A stretch of 47,267 bases of DNA from assembly GCA_903907925.1 (NCBI GenBank), contig CAIVQB010000069.1, positions 1 through 47,267 on the forward strand, written 5' to 3'. Of the stretch, positions 26,775-35,489 are shown one piece after another; position 1 is the first letter of the stretch; the number at the start of each line of letters is the position of its first letter. The DNA comes from an uncultured Verrucomicrobiota bacterium (GTDB lineage Bacteria; Verrucomicrobiota; Verrucomicrobiia; Limisphaerales; UBA9464). Below the pieces are notes generated by a model. It was given only the letters and a program-made list of their open reading frames with translations, was not told where the DNA came from and searched no databases. The translations under genes and the position numbers were made by a program.

Positions 26775-27272
26775 CTACGGTGCCGGCTTGCGAAGGGGGC
26801 GCTTTTCCGGCGGAAGTTTTCCGTCGCGCGAAACGACGATGTTGGTCCCCGGCACCCATGGGATTTCGTGGCCGTCCAGGAACAGTGTCCGCGGCACCAT
26901 TTCAATCAGATGACCAAATGCATCCAGCGCGACAGTGCCGGGGAAAAAAGTCACATCGACAAACGGAATCGGGCCGTAGGGAAGTGCGTTGGTGTTGGGC
27001 GAATTGAAGACGCGCTGAAACGGATCGTTGGTGAAGCGGGCCGGCGCCATCTCACCCGGAAAGACGAGGGTCACTTCGCGATCACCGAGGATCCGGTGCT
27101 GCGCAATCCGCATCCAGGGCTGGCCGCTAGGGTCCTTGCCCTGGATCACCACCCACGGACCGCCGCGCTGCCTCACGGCTGTGCAGCCGCCGTAGCCGGT
27201 GATGTACAGGAACAGGGTCGCGATAAAAATCGCGATCAGATTGCGGACAGCTTTGGATCCTTCGTCGTTCAC
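26775..27272 (-). CDS. Small membrane-anchored protein of unknown function
   Basis: 165 residues with a GTG start at 27272. One hydrophobic segment (NLIAIFIATLFLYITGYGG, residues ~11-29) is followed by a Cys and a soluble domain rich in beta-type sequence (GGPWVVIQGKDPSGQPWMRI, LGDREVTLVFPGEM, LIEMVPRTLFLDGHEIPWVPGT). The Cys after a Gly-Gly could be a lipobox-like site, but the motif is not canonical. No family was recognised. It lies between a PanE-like gene (52 bases upstream) and the pseudouridine synthase gene (nine bases downstream), and is probably in that operon. Confidence 0.65.
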   Translation of the reverse strand: MNDEGSKAVRNLIAIFIATLFLYITGYGGCTAVRQRGGPWVVIQGKDPSGQPWMRIAQHRILGDREVTLVFPGEMAPARFTNDPFQRVFNSPNTNALPYGPIPFVDVTFFPGTVALDAFGHLIEMVPRTLFLDGHEIPWVPGTNIVVSRDGKLPPEKRPLRKPAP

Positions 27273-27324
27273 GGCGGCGGGAGATTAATCGGAGTTCAAG
27301 AATTCCGCGAGACCACGTTTCCCA

Positions 27325-28335
27325 TCAAACCTTGGGGGATGGCGCGAGCGGTGTCCCCATTCCGGGCCGCCGCTGGTCGAGGGCTTGAAGGATGCGGGAG
27401 AGGTTCACGATTCGTGGCAACCGGGCACCGGACGCAGTGGCCTGCCGCAGCGGTTCAAGGAACAGACTTTGCAGCTCCAACGGCGAACCCCGCTCGAAAT
27501 CGATCAGAGTCGATGCCCGATAGGAACCCATTCCCTCGGTGCGTTCGATCTCCGCATCCGCGTAACCGGATTCAATCGCCAAACCGAGCGAACGCGCTCC
27601 GGCAATCACTTCCAGCATCACCTCACGCACCGATTCTCGCCACCGGGGATCTCCCAACAATTGATCGGTGGCCAGACAGGAACCCGGAGGCCGGTTCGGA
27701 TCGAACTGACCGGAGACGACCGCGTCGTAGCCCGCGACCGCGGCGACGCCCAGGCCGTTGAATGCAATGTTCCAAACCAGCTTGAGCCAATGGGCCAGGG
27801 CCAGATCCTCGGCGACATCGGTGGGAATCGCCGCGCGCCGCAACTGCTCCGCCAACTGATGCGTCCGCGGCGTGGACCGCCTTTGGAACTCGCCCATCAG
27901 GATTCGGCCCCCGTTGATGTGCAAAACGATTCCGGGGGAAATCCGGTTCAACGAAACAAAGCACAACCCGCCGAGAATCCGGTCGGCCGGGAGAAACGCC
28001 GCCAATGCCTCCTCATTGCCGAGACCGTTTTGCAGCGTCAGCACCGCGGTGTCGGGTCCGGAAAGCGGAGCCACCCATTCCTGGAGACGATGGTTGGCGG
28101 TGGTTTTGAGGGCGACGATGACCAGGTCGCACCTTCCAATTTCATTTGGGGTCCGGGCCGCGACCGGATGCACCCGGAAGTTCTCAAGGGGATCCGCGCC
28201 CCGAATCTCGACCCCGTGACCGACGACCTGATCCCAATCCGAGCGCAGGAGGAAGTGAGTTTCATGACCGGCGCGGCACAAATGGGCGCCATAGTAGCTC
28301 CCGAGCGCGCCACAACCGACGATGCCAATCTTCAT
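27325..28335 (-). CDS. panE: 2-dehydropantoate 2-reductase family protein (PanE/ApbA-like)
   Basis: 336 residues from ATG 28335 (the frame extends to 28386, across the HU terminator region, so the inner start is preferred). The NADP-binding Rossmann start MKIGIVGCGALGSYYGAHLCRAGHETHFLLR is classical, followed by LVIVALKTT, LTLQNGLGNEEAL, the catalytic-helix lysine region LALAHWLKLVWNIAFNGLG, and a C-terminal ERGSPLELQSLF. This reductase makes pantoate for coenzyme A. Many PVC genomes have several paralogues acting on other 2-oxo acids, so the exact substrate is less certain than the fold. Confidence 0.85.
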   Translation of the reverse strand: MKIGIVGCGALGSYYGAHLCRAGHETHFLLRSDWDQVVGHGVEIRGADPLENFRVHPVAARTPNEIGRCDLVIVALKTTANHRLQEWVAPLSGPDTAVLTLQNGLGNEEALAAFLPADRILGGLCFVSLNRISPGIVLHINGGRILMGEFQRRSTPRTHQLAEQLRRAAIPTDVAEDLALAHWLKLVWNIAFNGLGVAAVAGYDAVVSGQFDPNRPPGSCLATDQLLGDPRWRESVREVMLEVIAGARSLGLAIESGYADAEIERTEGMGSYRASTLIDFERGSPLELQSLFLEPLRQATASGARLPRIVNLSRILQALDQRRPGMGTPLAPSPKV

Positions 28336-28371
28336 GGGGAAACGTGCGGACGACTGGATTCGGGGGGTGGA

Positions 28372-28411
28372 AAAGAAAAACGGCACCCTGCGGTACAGGA
28401 TGCCGTTTTCG
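28372..28411 (-). terminator. Rho-independent terminator of the HU gene
   Basis: On the minus strand AAAACGGCA ... TGCCGTTTT forms a strong stem with an inner CCTG/CAGG stem, followed by a T-rich tract (TTTTTCTTTT). It lies right after the HU stop codon (28426) and before the panE-like start, and so separates the two transcripts. Confidence 0.85.
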
Positions 28412-28425
28412 CTGGGAAAGCCGGA

Positions 28426-28713
28426 TTACTTGGCACCGAGGATCGCGTCCTTGGCGGCCTTGGCCACGCGGAACTTCACGACCTTCTTGGCGGGAATCTT
28501 GATTTCCTGGCCGGTGGCGGGATTGCGGCCGATACGGGCCTTGCGGTTGACGAGAACCAGCTTGCCGACACCGGGGAAGGTGAAGGTGTTTTTGGCGTTC
28601 TTGTAGGCGAGCTCCGCGAGGGTCTCGAGGACGGCGACGGCCTGCTTCTTCGAGATCTCAACCTTCTCGGCGAGGGCGGCGGCAATTTGCGACTTGGTGA
28701 GGGCTTTAGCCAT
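28426..28713 (-). CDS. HU-family DNA-binding protein
   Basis: 95 residues, the usual length of HU/IHF subunits. Seen: MAKALTKSQIAAALAEKVEISKKQAVAVLETLAELAY (helical dimerisation part), the beta-arm core TFPGVGKLVLVNRKARIGRNPATGQEIKIPAKKVVKFRVAK with the GRNP motif whose proline kinks DNA, and a short C-terminus. It bends and compacts chromosomal DNA. It is divergently transcribed from the kinase gene and ends in a strong terminator, so it is probably a single-gene, highly expressed unit. Confidence 0.96.
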   Translation of the reverse strand: MAKALTKSQIAAALAEKVEISKKQAVAVLETLAELAYKNAKNTFTFPGVGKLVLVNRKARIGRNPATGQEIKIPAKKVVKFRVAKAAKDAILGAK

Positions 28714-28756
28714 GGTTAGAGGAGTGTTTTTGTTGCTGTTGATCGGTCTGTTAACG

Positions 28757-28769
28757 GCCGAAATTCGGC
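28757..28769. promoter_or_regulatory. Perfect palindrome GCCGAAATTCGGC between divergent HU and kinase genes
   Basis: A 6+1+6 perfect inverted repeat in the 124-base gap between the HU and kinase starts. It lies 44 bases upstream of the HU ATG, where an operator for either promoter could sit. No regulator can be named from the site alone. Confidence 0.45.
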
Positions 28770-28837
28770 GTCATTTAAGCAACCGACTTCGCGGGGGCAA
28801 GGGAAATTCCCTGTAAACTGACGGGTGCGATGCCGTT

Positions 28838-29989
28838 TTGAGCCCTCCGCCGTGGCTTGACCGAGCCCCGGACGGTTCGCACTCTGGCCTTGTGTCCGGC
28901 CCCCTCACCATCCAAAGCGGTTTCAAATACGAGATCGTGCGCAAGATTTTTGAGGGCGGGATGGGCATCGTTTACGAGGCGCAACAACAGGGCGTCCAGG
29001 GCTTCTCAAAACGGGTGGCGATCAAAGTCATCCGGGACCGTTACGTGCGGCAGTCCGAGTTCATCCAGAATTTCATCGGCGAGGCCCGCCTGGTCTCCGA
29101 TCTGATCCACACCAACATCGTTCAGACCTACCACCTTGGCGAAGACCGCGGGAAGTGGTTCATCTGCATGGAACTGATCCGTGGCGTGAATCTGGACGAA
29201 CTGATGGTCCGGTTGAAATCGACCGGCCGGGTGCTCCCCACCGAGCTGGCGGTGTTCATCGTCAGCCGGATTGCCCGCGGCTTGGCCTATGCCCATTCCA
29301 AGTGTGATTCCGCCGGACATCTTCTGGGAATCGTCCACCGGGACATCAGCCCCAAGAACATCATGATCGCCTTCGAGGGCGACGTGAAGGTGACCGATTT
29401 CGGCATCGCCAAGGCCCGGGGATTCCTCACCGACAAGGAAGGCGAGGAAGTCGCTGGCAAGCCGGAGTACATGAGCCCGGAGCAGGCCGATTTCCGGATC
29501 ACCGACAAACGTTCGGATCTTTTTTCCGCCGGTGTGGTGCTGTCCCAACTGCTCACCGGAACCAATCTGTTCCGGGCCGACACCCCCGAGGCATCCCGGA
29601 ACCGGATCCTGACCACGCCCATCCCGGATTTTCAGGTGATCAATCCGGCGATCGAGCCGCGCCTGAACCAGATTCTGCAGCGGGCCCTGCACCGGGACCT
29701 CGCGTTGCGCTTTCAGACGGCCGACGAGTTTCTCTACGAACTCGAGCACTTCATCTACCATCGCGGCTACGGGCCCACCAACGAGACGATGGGGCGATTC
29801 CTGCGTCAGGTGTACGAACCCCAGCCTGCAGCCGCTGTCGGAACCCGGGTGGCCAAGAGCGGCACGACGAAATTACCGCCCCGTCCCTCGGGAACTTCCC
29901 AGACTTCCCGAACCACCCGCACCTCCAAGACCCACCGCGTCCCTGCCCGGACCAGCGTGATCGACCCCATCAAATCCCATTTGAAATGA
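28838..29989 (+). CDS. Cytosolic Ser/Thr protein kinase (Hanks type)
   Basis: 383 residues if the TTG at 28838 is used; an in-frame GTG at 28892 is possible and still leaves the whole kinase domain. Seen: glycine loop IFEGGMGIVYEA (37-48), Lys63 in AIKVI, HRDISPKN (167-174), DFGIAKARG (187-195) and an activation segment ending in KPEYMSPEQAD. No membrane segment is present. The last ~45 residues are rich in Thr, Ser, Arg and Pro and could be an autophosphorylation tail. It overlaps the start of the amidase gene by four bases (ATGA), so the two are translated together. Confidence 0.9.
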   Translation: MSPPPWLDRAPDGSHSGLVSGPLTIQSGFKYEIVRKIFEGGMGIVYEAQQQGVQGFSKRVAIKVIRDRYVRQSEFIQNFIGEARLVSDLIHTNIVQTYHLGEDRGKWFICMELIRGVNLDELMVRLKSTGRVLPTELAVFIVSRIARGLAYAHSKCDSAGHLLGIVHRDISPKNIMIAFEGDVKVTDFGIAKARGFLTDKEGEEVAGKPEYMSPEQADFRITDKRSDLFSAGVVLSQLLTGTNLFRADTPEASRNRILTTPIPDFQVINPAIEPRLNQILQRALHRDLALRFQTADEFLYELEHFIYHRGYGPTNETMGRFLRQVYEPQPAAAVGTRVAKSGTTKLPPRPSGTSQTSRTTRTSKTHRVPARTSVIDPIKSHLK

Positions 29990-30888
29990 GCCGACCCAAA
30001 TCTTCTAAGGCCCGCACGGTGACTCTGGGCTTGCTCCAGCACGCCTGTTCCGCCGACCCCGCTGAAAACCTGGCCACTACACTCGCCGCCGCCGATCGCG
30101 CGGCACGCGATGGCGCCCAAATCATCTGCACCCAGGAATTGTTCCGCTCGCAGTATTTTTGCCAGAGCGAGGAGCACCGTTTCTTTGACCTGGCCGAACC
30201 GATTCCCGGACCCAGCACCGTCGCCTTCCAAAAGCTGGCGAAGAAGCGGGGCGTGGTAATCGTTGCCTCGTTGTTCGAACGCCGCGCCGCCGGCCTGTAT
30301 CACAACACCGCCGTTGTCATCGATGCCGACGGTTCCCTCCTCGGGCTGTATCGAAAGATGCATATCCCGGACGATCCATTGTTCTACGAGAAGTTCTACT
30401 TCACGCCCGGAGATCTTGGATTCCGCGCCTGGGACACCCGATTCGGCCGGATCGGCGTCCTGATCTGTTGGGATCAATGGTACCCGGAGGCCGCCCGCCT
30501 GACCGCGATGCAGGGCGCCGAAATCCTGTTCTACCCGACGGCCATCGGCTGGCATCCGTCGGAAAAGACGGAATACGGCGTCAACCAACACCAAGCCTGG
30601 GAAACCATCCAGCGCTCGCACGCGGTTGCCAACGGTTGCTTCGTAGCCTCGGTCAATCGGATCGGTCTGGAACAACCCGTCGGCGGACCCGGCCTTGAAT
30701 TCTGGGGCCAGAGCTTTGTCGCTGGCACTTCCGGCCAACTCCTCGCCAAGGCATCCGTCGATCGCGCGGAAAACCTGCTGGTGCCGATCGACCTCGAAAA
30801 GGTCAATGTCACCCGCACTCACTGGCCCTTCCTTCGCGATCGCCGGATTGATGCCTATGGCGACCTGACGCGGCGTTTCATCGATTGA
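29986..30888 (+). CDS. aguB: Nitrilase-superfamily amidase, N-carbamoylputrescine amidase-like
   Basis: 300 residues. The catalytic triad of carbon-nitrogen hydrolases is present: Glu51 (ICTQELFRSQYFC), Lys124 (LYRKMHIPDD) and Cys161 (VLICWDQWYPEAAR). Motifs PDDPLFYEKFYFTPGD and GWHPSEKT are those of AguB, which converts N-carbamoylputrescine to putrescine. No agmatine deiminase gene is adjacent, so the pathway assignment rests on motif similarity. It is translationally coupled to the upstream kinase gene. Confidence 0.88.
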   Translation: MSRPKSSKARTVTLGLLQHACSADPAENLATTLAAADRAARDGAQIICTQELFRSQYFCQSEEHRFFDLAEPIPGPSTVAFQKLAKKRGVVIVASLFERRAAGLYHNTAVVIDADGSLLGLYRKMHIPDDPLFYEKFYFTPGDLGFRAWDTRFGRIGVLICWDQWYPEAARLTAMQGAEILFYPTAIGWHPSEKTEYGVNQHQAWETIQRSHAVANGCFVASVNRIGLEQPVGGPGLEFWGQSFVAGTSGQLLAKASVDRAENLLVPIDLEKVNVTRTHWPFLRDRRIDAYGDLTRRFID

Positions 30889-30957
30889 TCGCGGGCAAAC
30901 ATCCGCCAAACGCGGATTCAGGCTTTACCGGGCGGATCCGCGCCGCATAACAGGGAC

Positions 30958-31686
30958 ATGCATTCCCGGAGATCCGCGCCGCCGCAGTCGGGGTTCACCC
31001 TGATCGAACTCCTGGTCGTGATCGCCATCATCGCAATCCTCGCGGGAATGCTGCTGCCAGCCCTCGCGCGGGCCAAGTCCAAGGCGCTGACGATCAAATG
31101 CGTCGCCAACAACAAGCAGGCGATCCTCGCGTTTCACATGTACGCGGATGACAACCGCGATTCGTATCCCACCTGCACCGATTGGAATTCGGCCGGCGGC
31201 ACCAACGGGAGCTATGATCTGTTCACCGCGATGACCAATCGGCCGCTGTACAACTACCAGGGTTCACCTGAGATTTTCCATTGTCCGGCTGATCGCGGTG
31301 ACATTTTCTACGAACGCAACTTCGGAAAGAAATGCACCAACTGCTACGTGCAATACGGCACGAGTTACCTGATGGAATGGGCGGTCGACTTCGCCCGGAC
31401 CCGGCGCGTCACCGGTGATCGCAATGGCTCGGGCACCGCCGCCCAGTCGATCAAGGGATCCGAGATCGCCCTCAGCGCGTCGAACAAGATCATCCAGGGC
31501 GACTGGCCGTGGCATCCCAATCGCGGCTGGGACGATCGCAAAAGCCAATGGCACAACTACAAGGGCAAAAGCCTTTCGGTGGTGGCCTTTGGTGACGGCC
31601 ACGCCGAGGCCTACAAGTTTCCCACCATCATCGATACCGATCCGTTCTGGAGCAAAGCCCCGGATCCGGCGAACGCGTGGTGGTGA
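30958..31686 (+). CDS. Type II secretion-type pseudopilin (prepilin-like protein)
   Basis: 242 residues. A short basic leader ends at Gly12 and is followed by [20 protein letters not shown], the classic prepilin cleavage site and hydrophobic helix; cleavage and N-methylation would occur at Phe13. The body is that of Verrucomicrobia/Planctomycete pseudopilins ([28 protein letters not shown], then [14 protein letters not shown] near the end). Many paralogues are usual in these genomes, and their substrate is unclear. It precedes the large cytochrome-type gene on the same strand. Confidence 0.9.
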   Translation: MHSRRSAPPQSGFTLIELLVVIAIIAILAGMLLPALARAKSKALTIKCVANNKQAILAFHMYADDNRDSYPTCTDWNSAGGTNGSYDLFTAMTNRPLYNYQGSPEIFHCPADRGDIFYERNFGKKCTNCYVQYGTSYLMEWAVDFARTRRVTGDRNGSGTAAQSIKGSEIALSASNKIIQGDWPWHPNRGWDDRKSQWHNYKGKSLSVVAFGDGHAEAYKFPTIIDTDPFWSKAPDPANAWW

Positions 31687-31766
31687 TGCCGGCGAATCCG
31701 ATCGAGTTCCATTCGAGCAGCACCATTGATCTCGGAGCGCGCGACAGTAGACTCCCGGCGGCTCTC

Positions 31767-34700
31767 ATGTTCCCACGCCGATTCATTCTTCTGCGCGCCG
31801 GACTCATCGGCGGATGGGTTGCACTCTGCGCCGCGATCACCTCTCCGACGTTACTCGCCGCGGAGTCGCCGGGCGCGGCCGTGGATTTCTCGGCGCAGAT
31901 CCGCCCGCTGCTGTCGGCGAAATGTTTTCAATGCCACGGCCCGGACGAGTCCGCCCGCAAGGCCCATCTCCGGCTCGACAGTTTTGAAGACGCCACTCGG
32001 GAGTTGAAAGGCCGCCACGCCATCGTCCCCGGCGACCCAAACTCCAGCGAACTCGTCCACCGCATCGGGATTCACGAAGGGGACGATCAGATGCCGCCGG
32101 CGGAGACGAAGAATCCGATCAAGCCCGACGAAGTGGCGCTGATCACCCGCTGGATCCGCCAGGGTGCCGCCTACACGCCGCATTGGGCGTGGTCGCCCCC
32201 CCGGCGCGCGCCGCTTCCGCCGGTTCAACGACGAACCTGGCCGCGCAACGGCATTGATCGCTTCATCCTGTCACGTCTCGAGGCGGTCGGCCTGGAGCCC
32301 GCACCCGCTGCGGATGCGCGGACCCTGGGACGCCGGGTGGCCCTCGACCTGACGGGACTTCCGCTTCCACCCGAGGAACTCGACCGGTTCGCCCGTGATC
32401 TTTCGCCGCGCGCCTACGAACACCTCGTCGATCGCCTCCTGGAGTCACCGCATTTCGGAGAGCGCTGGGCCCGCATCTGGCTGGATCTGGGGCGTTATGC
32501 CGATTCCGCAGGCTACGGCAGCGATCCGTTGCGCCCGAACATCTGGCCGTGGCGCGACTGGCTGATCGGTGCGCTCAACAGGAACGAACCCTTCGACAAG
32601 TTCACCCGCGACGTGATCGCCGGCGATCTGGTGGAACCTGCCGACGACGAACGCCGGTGGGCGACCGCATTCCACCGGAACACCATGACCAACACCGAGG
32701 GCGGCACCGAGGATGAGGAATGGCGCGTCGCAGCGGTCAAGGATCGGGCCAACGTCACCGCACAGGTCTGGATGGGACTGACCCTCGGTTGTGCCCAGTG
32801 TCATTCGCACAAATTCGATCCGATCACCCAGCGCGACTACTACTCGTTTTACGCCTTCTTCAACCAGACTGAGGACAACGATCAGCCGGACGAGCGGCCC
32901 ACCCTGCCCCTCTATTCGCCGACGGAAAAACGTCAGCGGTCCGAACTCAATTCACGGATCGAAACCCTCACGGCACGCTACCGCGGAACCAACGCCGCGT
33001 TCGACGCCGAATGGAGCGCGTGGGCCGATCAGGCGGCGCGGCCGATTGATTGGTTTCCGATCGTTCCCGAGACCGTAACTAGCAACGCCACCAATTCACC
33101 CGCGTTCACGATCAGCACCGACGGGACCGTTCAGGCCGCGGGCAATTCTCCGCTCCGGGACACGGACACCATTACCGCCCGCATCCCGCGCGGCGGCATC
33201 ACGGCTTTCCGAATCGAAACACTCCCGGATCCCGCTCAACCGGGAGGCGGTCCCGGCCGCCGCGAAACCAATGGCGCTTTCGCACTGCAAAACATTCATG
33301 TGGCCGCCCGTTCGGTGGTGGCCGATCGCGCTCCCGCCGTTCCAGCGCGGTTCGTCCGCGTTGAGATCGCCGGGCAGCCGGGGTCTCACCGCCGGGTGAT
33401 GCTGGCCGAAGTTCAAGTCTGGTCCGGCTCAACCAACGTGGCGTTGCGACGCCCCGCCCGTCAGTCCAGCACCGGCTATCTCGGTGACGCCGCCCGCGCA
33501 GTCGATGGCAACACCGAGGGAAACCTCGGACGCGCACAGTCGGTGAGCCACACCGGCGAAGAGGAAAATCCCTGGTGGGAAGTCGATCTGGAACGCGAAG
33601 TCGCGATTGATGAGGTCACCCTCTGGAACCGGACTGACGGAAGCTCCGAGGCCTTGGCCGGGGCACGGGTTCAACTGCTGTCGGCCGATCGCAAACCCGT
33701 TTGGAACACCACCCTCACGGAAGTTCCGAAGCCGGTGGCGCACCTGGGACCGCACACCTATACCTCGCTGGGACTTACCCACGCGACGGCAACGGCCGCG
33801 GCCGACGGATTCGCCGCGGAACAAGCCATCGCGGCGGATCACCGATCCGGCTGGGCACCCCCGCCGGGCGCGTCGGTGTCCTCCCTCGCTTTCGAACTCA
33901 AGGAACCTTTGCCCGGTGCCGGACCGGTCGAGTTGCGGTTGGATCTGCGACAAACTGTCGGCAATCAGCGGACCTTGGGCCGATTCCGCATCTGGGCGAC
34001 CCGGCAGGCACCGCCAGTCCGGCTTTGGCCCACCCGCATCCAGACTCTTTTGTCAGCGACGCCGGAACAACGGACCCCGGCCGAAGTCGCGGAGTCGAAG
34101 GAGTTCTACAAACCGCTCTCCACCACCCTGGGTCCAGTGGCGCGGGACATCGCCGCAACCCGTGCTGAACGCGAATCCATCCAAGGAACTCCCGTGCCGG
34201 TGATGCGGGAGAAGCCTGACGCCGACCGTCGGGTGACTCATGTGCTCTTCAAGGGCAACTACCTCGCACCGGGCGATACAGTGGAGCCGGCAACGCCGCG
34301 GGCCTTCCATCCCATGCCCACAAACGCTCCCTTGAATCGGCTGGGTCTGTCTGCCTGGTTGACGGCACCGAACAATCCGCTGACTGCCCGGGTCCAGGTC
34401 AACCGGACGTGGTCGGCCTTGATGGGCCGTGGATTGATGGAAACCGAGGAGGATTTCGGAACCCAGGGGACCCTGCCCACCCATCGGGATCTCCTCGACT
34501 GGCTGGCGGTGAGCTATCAGGCACCGGCAACGTCGTCGTCCGGTGATGGTTCAGTGGAAGCGCCGGCGCTGGGTTGGAACTTCAAACGCCTCGTCCGGTT
34601 GATCGTTTTGTCCGCGACCTATCGGCAATCGGCTGTCGCATCACCCGAGGGACTCGAGCGGGATTCGCGGAACCTTCTCTATGGCCGCGCGAACCGCCGC

Positions 34701-35318
34701 CGGCTCGATGCCGAGGGATTGCGAGATCAGGCCCTCGCCTTGAGCGGACTGTTGAGCCGCAAGATCGGTGGGCCCAGTGTCTACCCGGAACAGCCGGACG
34801 GTCTCTGGCGGGCCGCCTTTAACGGTGAACGGACCTGGAAAACGAGCGAAGGCGAAGATCGGTACCGCCGCGGCATCTATACCTTCTGGCGTCGGACCGT
34901 CCCCTATCCCGGGATGGCCGCCTTCGACGCGCCCAGTCGGGAATCCTGCACCTTCCGTCGGGTCCCCACCGACACCCCGCTCCAAGCCTTCGTGACCCTG
35001 AACGATCCGGTCTTTGTCGAATGTGCCCAAGCGCTGGGACGCCGTCTGGCAGCGGAATCCGGGACTCTTGAAGACCGGTTGTCGGCGGGCTATCAGTGGG
35101 TGACAGGCCATCCTCCGACATCAAACCAGCTCAAGTCCCTCCGCCACCTCTTTGAGACCGAACGCGTCCGGCAGCACGACCAGATACCTGCGGCGACCCG
35201 GTTGGCCACTGAGCCCCTGGGTCCATTGCCTTCGGGGTCGGATCCGGCTGATGCTGCGGCTTGGGCCTTGATTGGCAACGTGTTACTGAACTTGGATGCC
35301 GTCCTGACCCGGGGCTAG
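31767..35318 (+). CDS. Planctomycete cytochrome C / DUF1549 / F5-8 type C / DUF1553 protein
   Basis: 1183 residues from ATG 31767, chosen because a signal peptide follows (FILLRAGLIGGWVALCAAI); the frame extends 30 residues upstream. Domains in order: PSCyt1 with haem-binding CFQCH (53-57) and MPP, DUF1549 (NGIDRFILSRLEAVGLEPAP ... ) with a second CxxCH, CAQCH (342-346), in GCAQCHSHKFDPI, an F5/8 type C (discoidin) sugar-binding module at about 555-690 (NVALRRPARQSSTGYLGDAARAVDGNTEG), and DUF1553 from about 870 (NPLTARVQVNRTW ... ESCTFRRVPTDTPLQAF). Such proteins are typical of PVC bacteria and linked to polysaccharide use. Substrate unknown. Confidence 0.92.
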   Translation: MFPRRFILLRAGLIGGWVALCAAITSPTLLAAESPGAAVDFSAQIRPLLSAKCFQCHGPDESARKAHLRLDSFEDATRELKGRHAIVPGDPNSSELVHRIGIHEGDDQMPPAETKNPIKPDEVALITRWIRQGAAYTPHWAWSPPRRAPLPPVQRRTWPRNGIDRFILSRLEAVGLEPAPAADARTLGRRVALDLTGLPLPPEELDRFARDLSPRAYEHLVDRLLESPHFGERWARIWLDLGRYADSAGYGSDPLRPNIWPWRDWLIGALNRNEPFDKFTRDVIAGDLVEPADDERRWATAFHRNTMTNTEGGTEDEEWRVAAVKDRANVTAQVWMGLTLGCAQCHSHKFDPITQRDYYSFYAFFNQTEDNDQPDERPTLPLYSPTEKRQRSELNSRIETLTARYRGTNAAFDAEWSAWADQAARPIDWFPIVPETVTSNATNSPAFTISTDGTVQAAGNSPLRDTDTITARIPRGGITAFRIETLPDPAQPGGGPGRRETNGAFALQNIHVAARSVVADRAPAVPARFVRVEIAGQPGSHRRVMLAEVQVWSGSTNVALRRPARQSSTGYLGDAARAVDGNTEGNLGRAQSVSHTGEEENPWWEVDLEREVAIDEVTLWNRTDGSSEALAGARVQLLSADRKPVWNTTLTEVPKPVAHLGPHTYTSLGLTHATATAAADGFAAEQAIAADHRSGWAPPPGASVSSLAFELKEPLPGAGPVELRLDLRQTVGNQRTLGRFRIWATRQAPPVRLWPTRIQTLLSATPEQRTPAEVAESKEFYKPLSTTLGPVARDIAATRAERESIQGTPVPVMREKPDADRRVTHVLFKGNYLAPGDTVEPATPRAFHPMPTNAPLNRLGLSAWLTAPNNPLTARVQVNRTWSALMGRGLMETEEDFGTQGTLPTHRDLLDWLAVSYQAPATSSSGDGSVEAPALGWNFKRLVRLIVLSATYRQSAVASPEGLERDSRNLLYGRANRRRLDAEGLRDQALALSGLLSRKIGGPSVYPEQPDGLWRAAFNGERTWKTSEGEDRYRRGIYTFWRRTVPYPGMAAFDAPSRESCTFRRVPTDTPLQAFVTLNDPVFVECAQALGRRLAAESGTLEDRLSAGYQWVTGHPPTSNQLKSLRHLFETERVRQHDQIPAATRLATEPLGPLPSGSDPADAAAWALIGNVLLNLDAVLTRG

Positions 35319-35357
35319 ACTCGCCGATTCAACCCCCTGTCGTTGGGGAACTAGGGC

Positions 35358-35387
35358 TTGACGATCGGCCTCCAAGAAAGCTAGCTT
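35358..35387 (+). promoter_or_regulatory. Possible sigma-70-type promoter for the nusA operon
   Basis: TTGACG (35358-35363) followed after 18 bases by TAGCTT (35382-35387) is a moderate -35/-10 match in the only sizeable gap upstream of nusA. The -10 box is weak. If used, the terminator hairpin at 35432-35458 lies inside the nusA leader. Confidence 0.35.
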
Positions 35388-35431
35388 CCATCTCGTAAAC
35401 GTTTTACTGGCTGCATTTCGCCGCCACGCAA

Positions 35432-35458
35432 AAGTCGGTTTTTCAACCGGCTTTTTTG
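35432..35458 (+). terminator. Intrinsic terminator or attenuator just upstream of nusA
   Basis: AAGTCGGTT and AACCGGCTT form a 9-bp stem (one G-T pair) with a TTTC tetraloop, followed by a run of T (35452-35457). It is 114 bases after the preceding stop and 31 bases before the nusA ATG. It either ends the upstream transcript or attenuates nusA. Confidence 0.8.
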
Positions 35459-35489
35459 TTGCCCCGATTTGGGCAGGGACGCTGACGTT

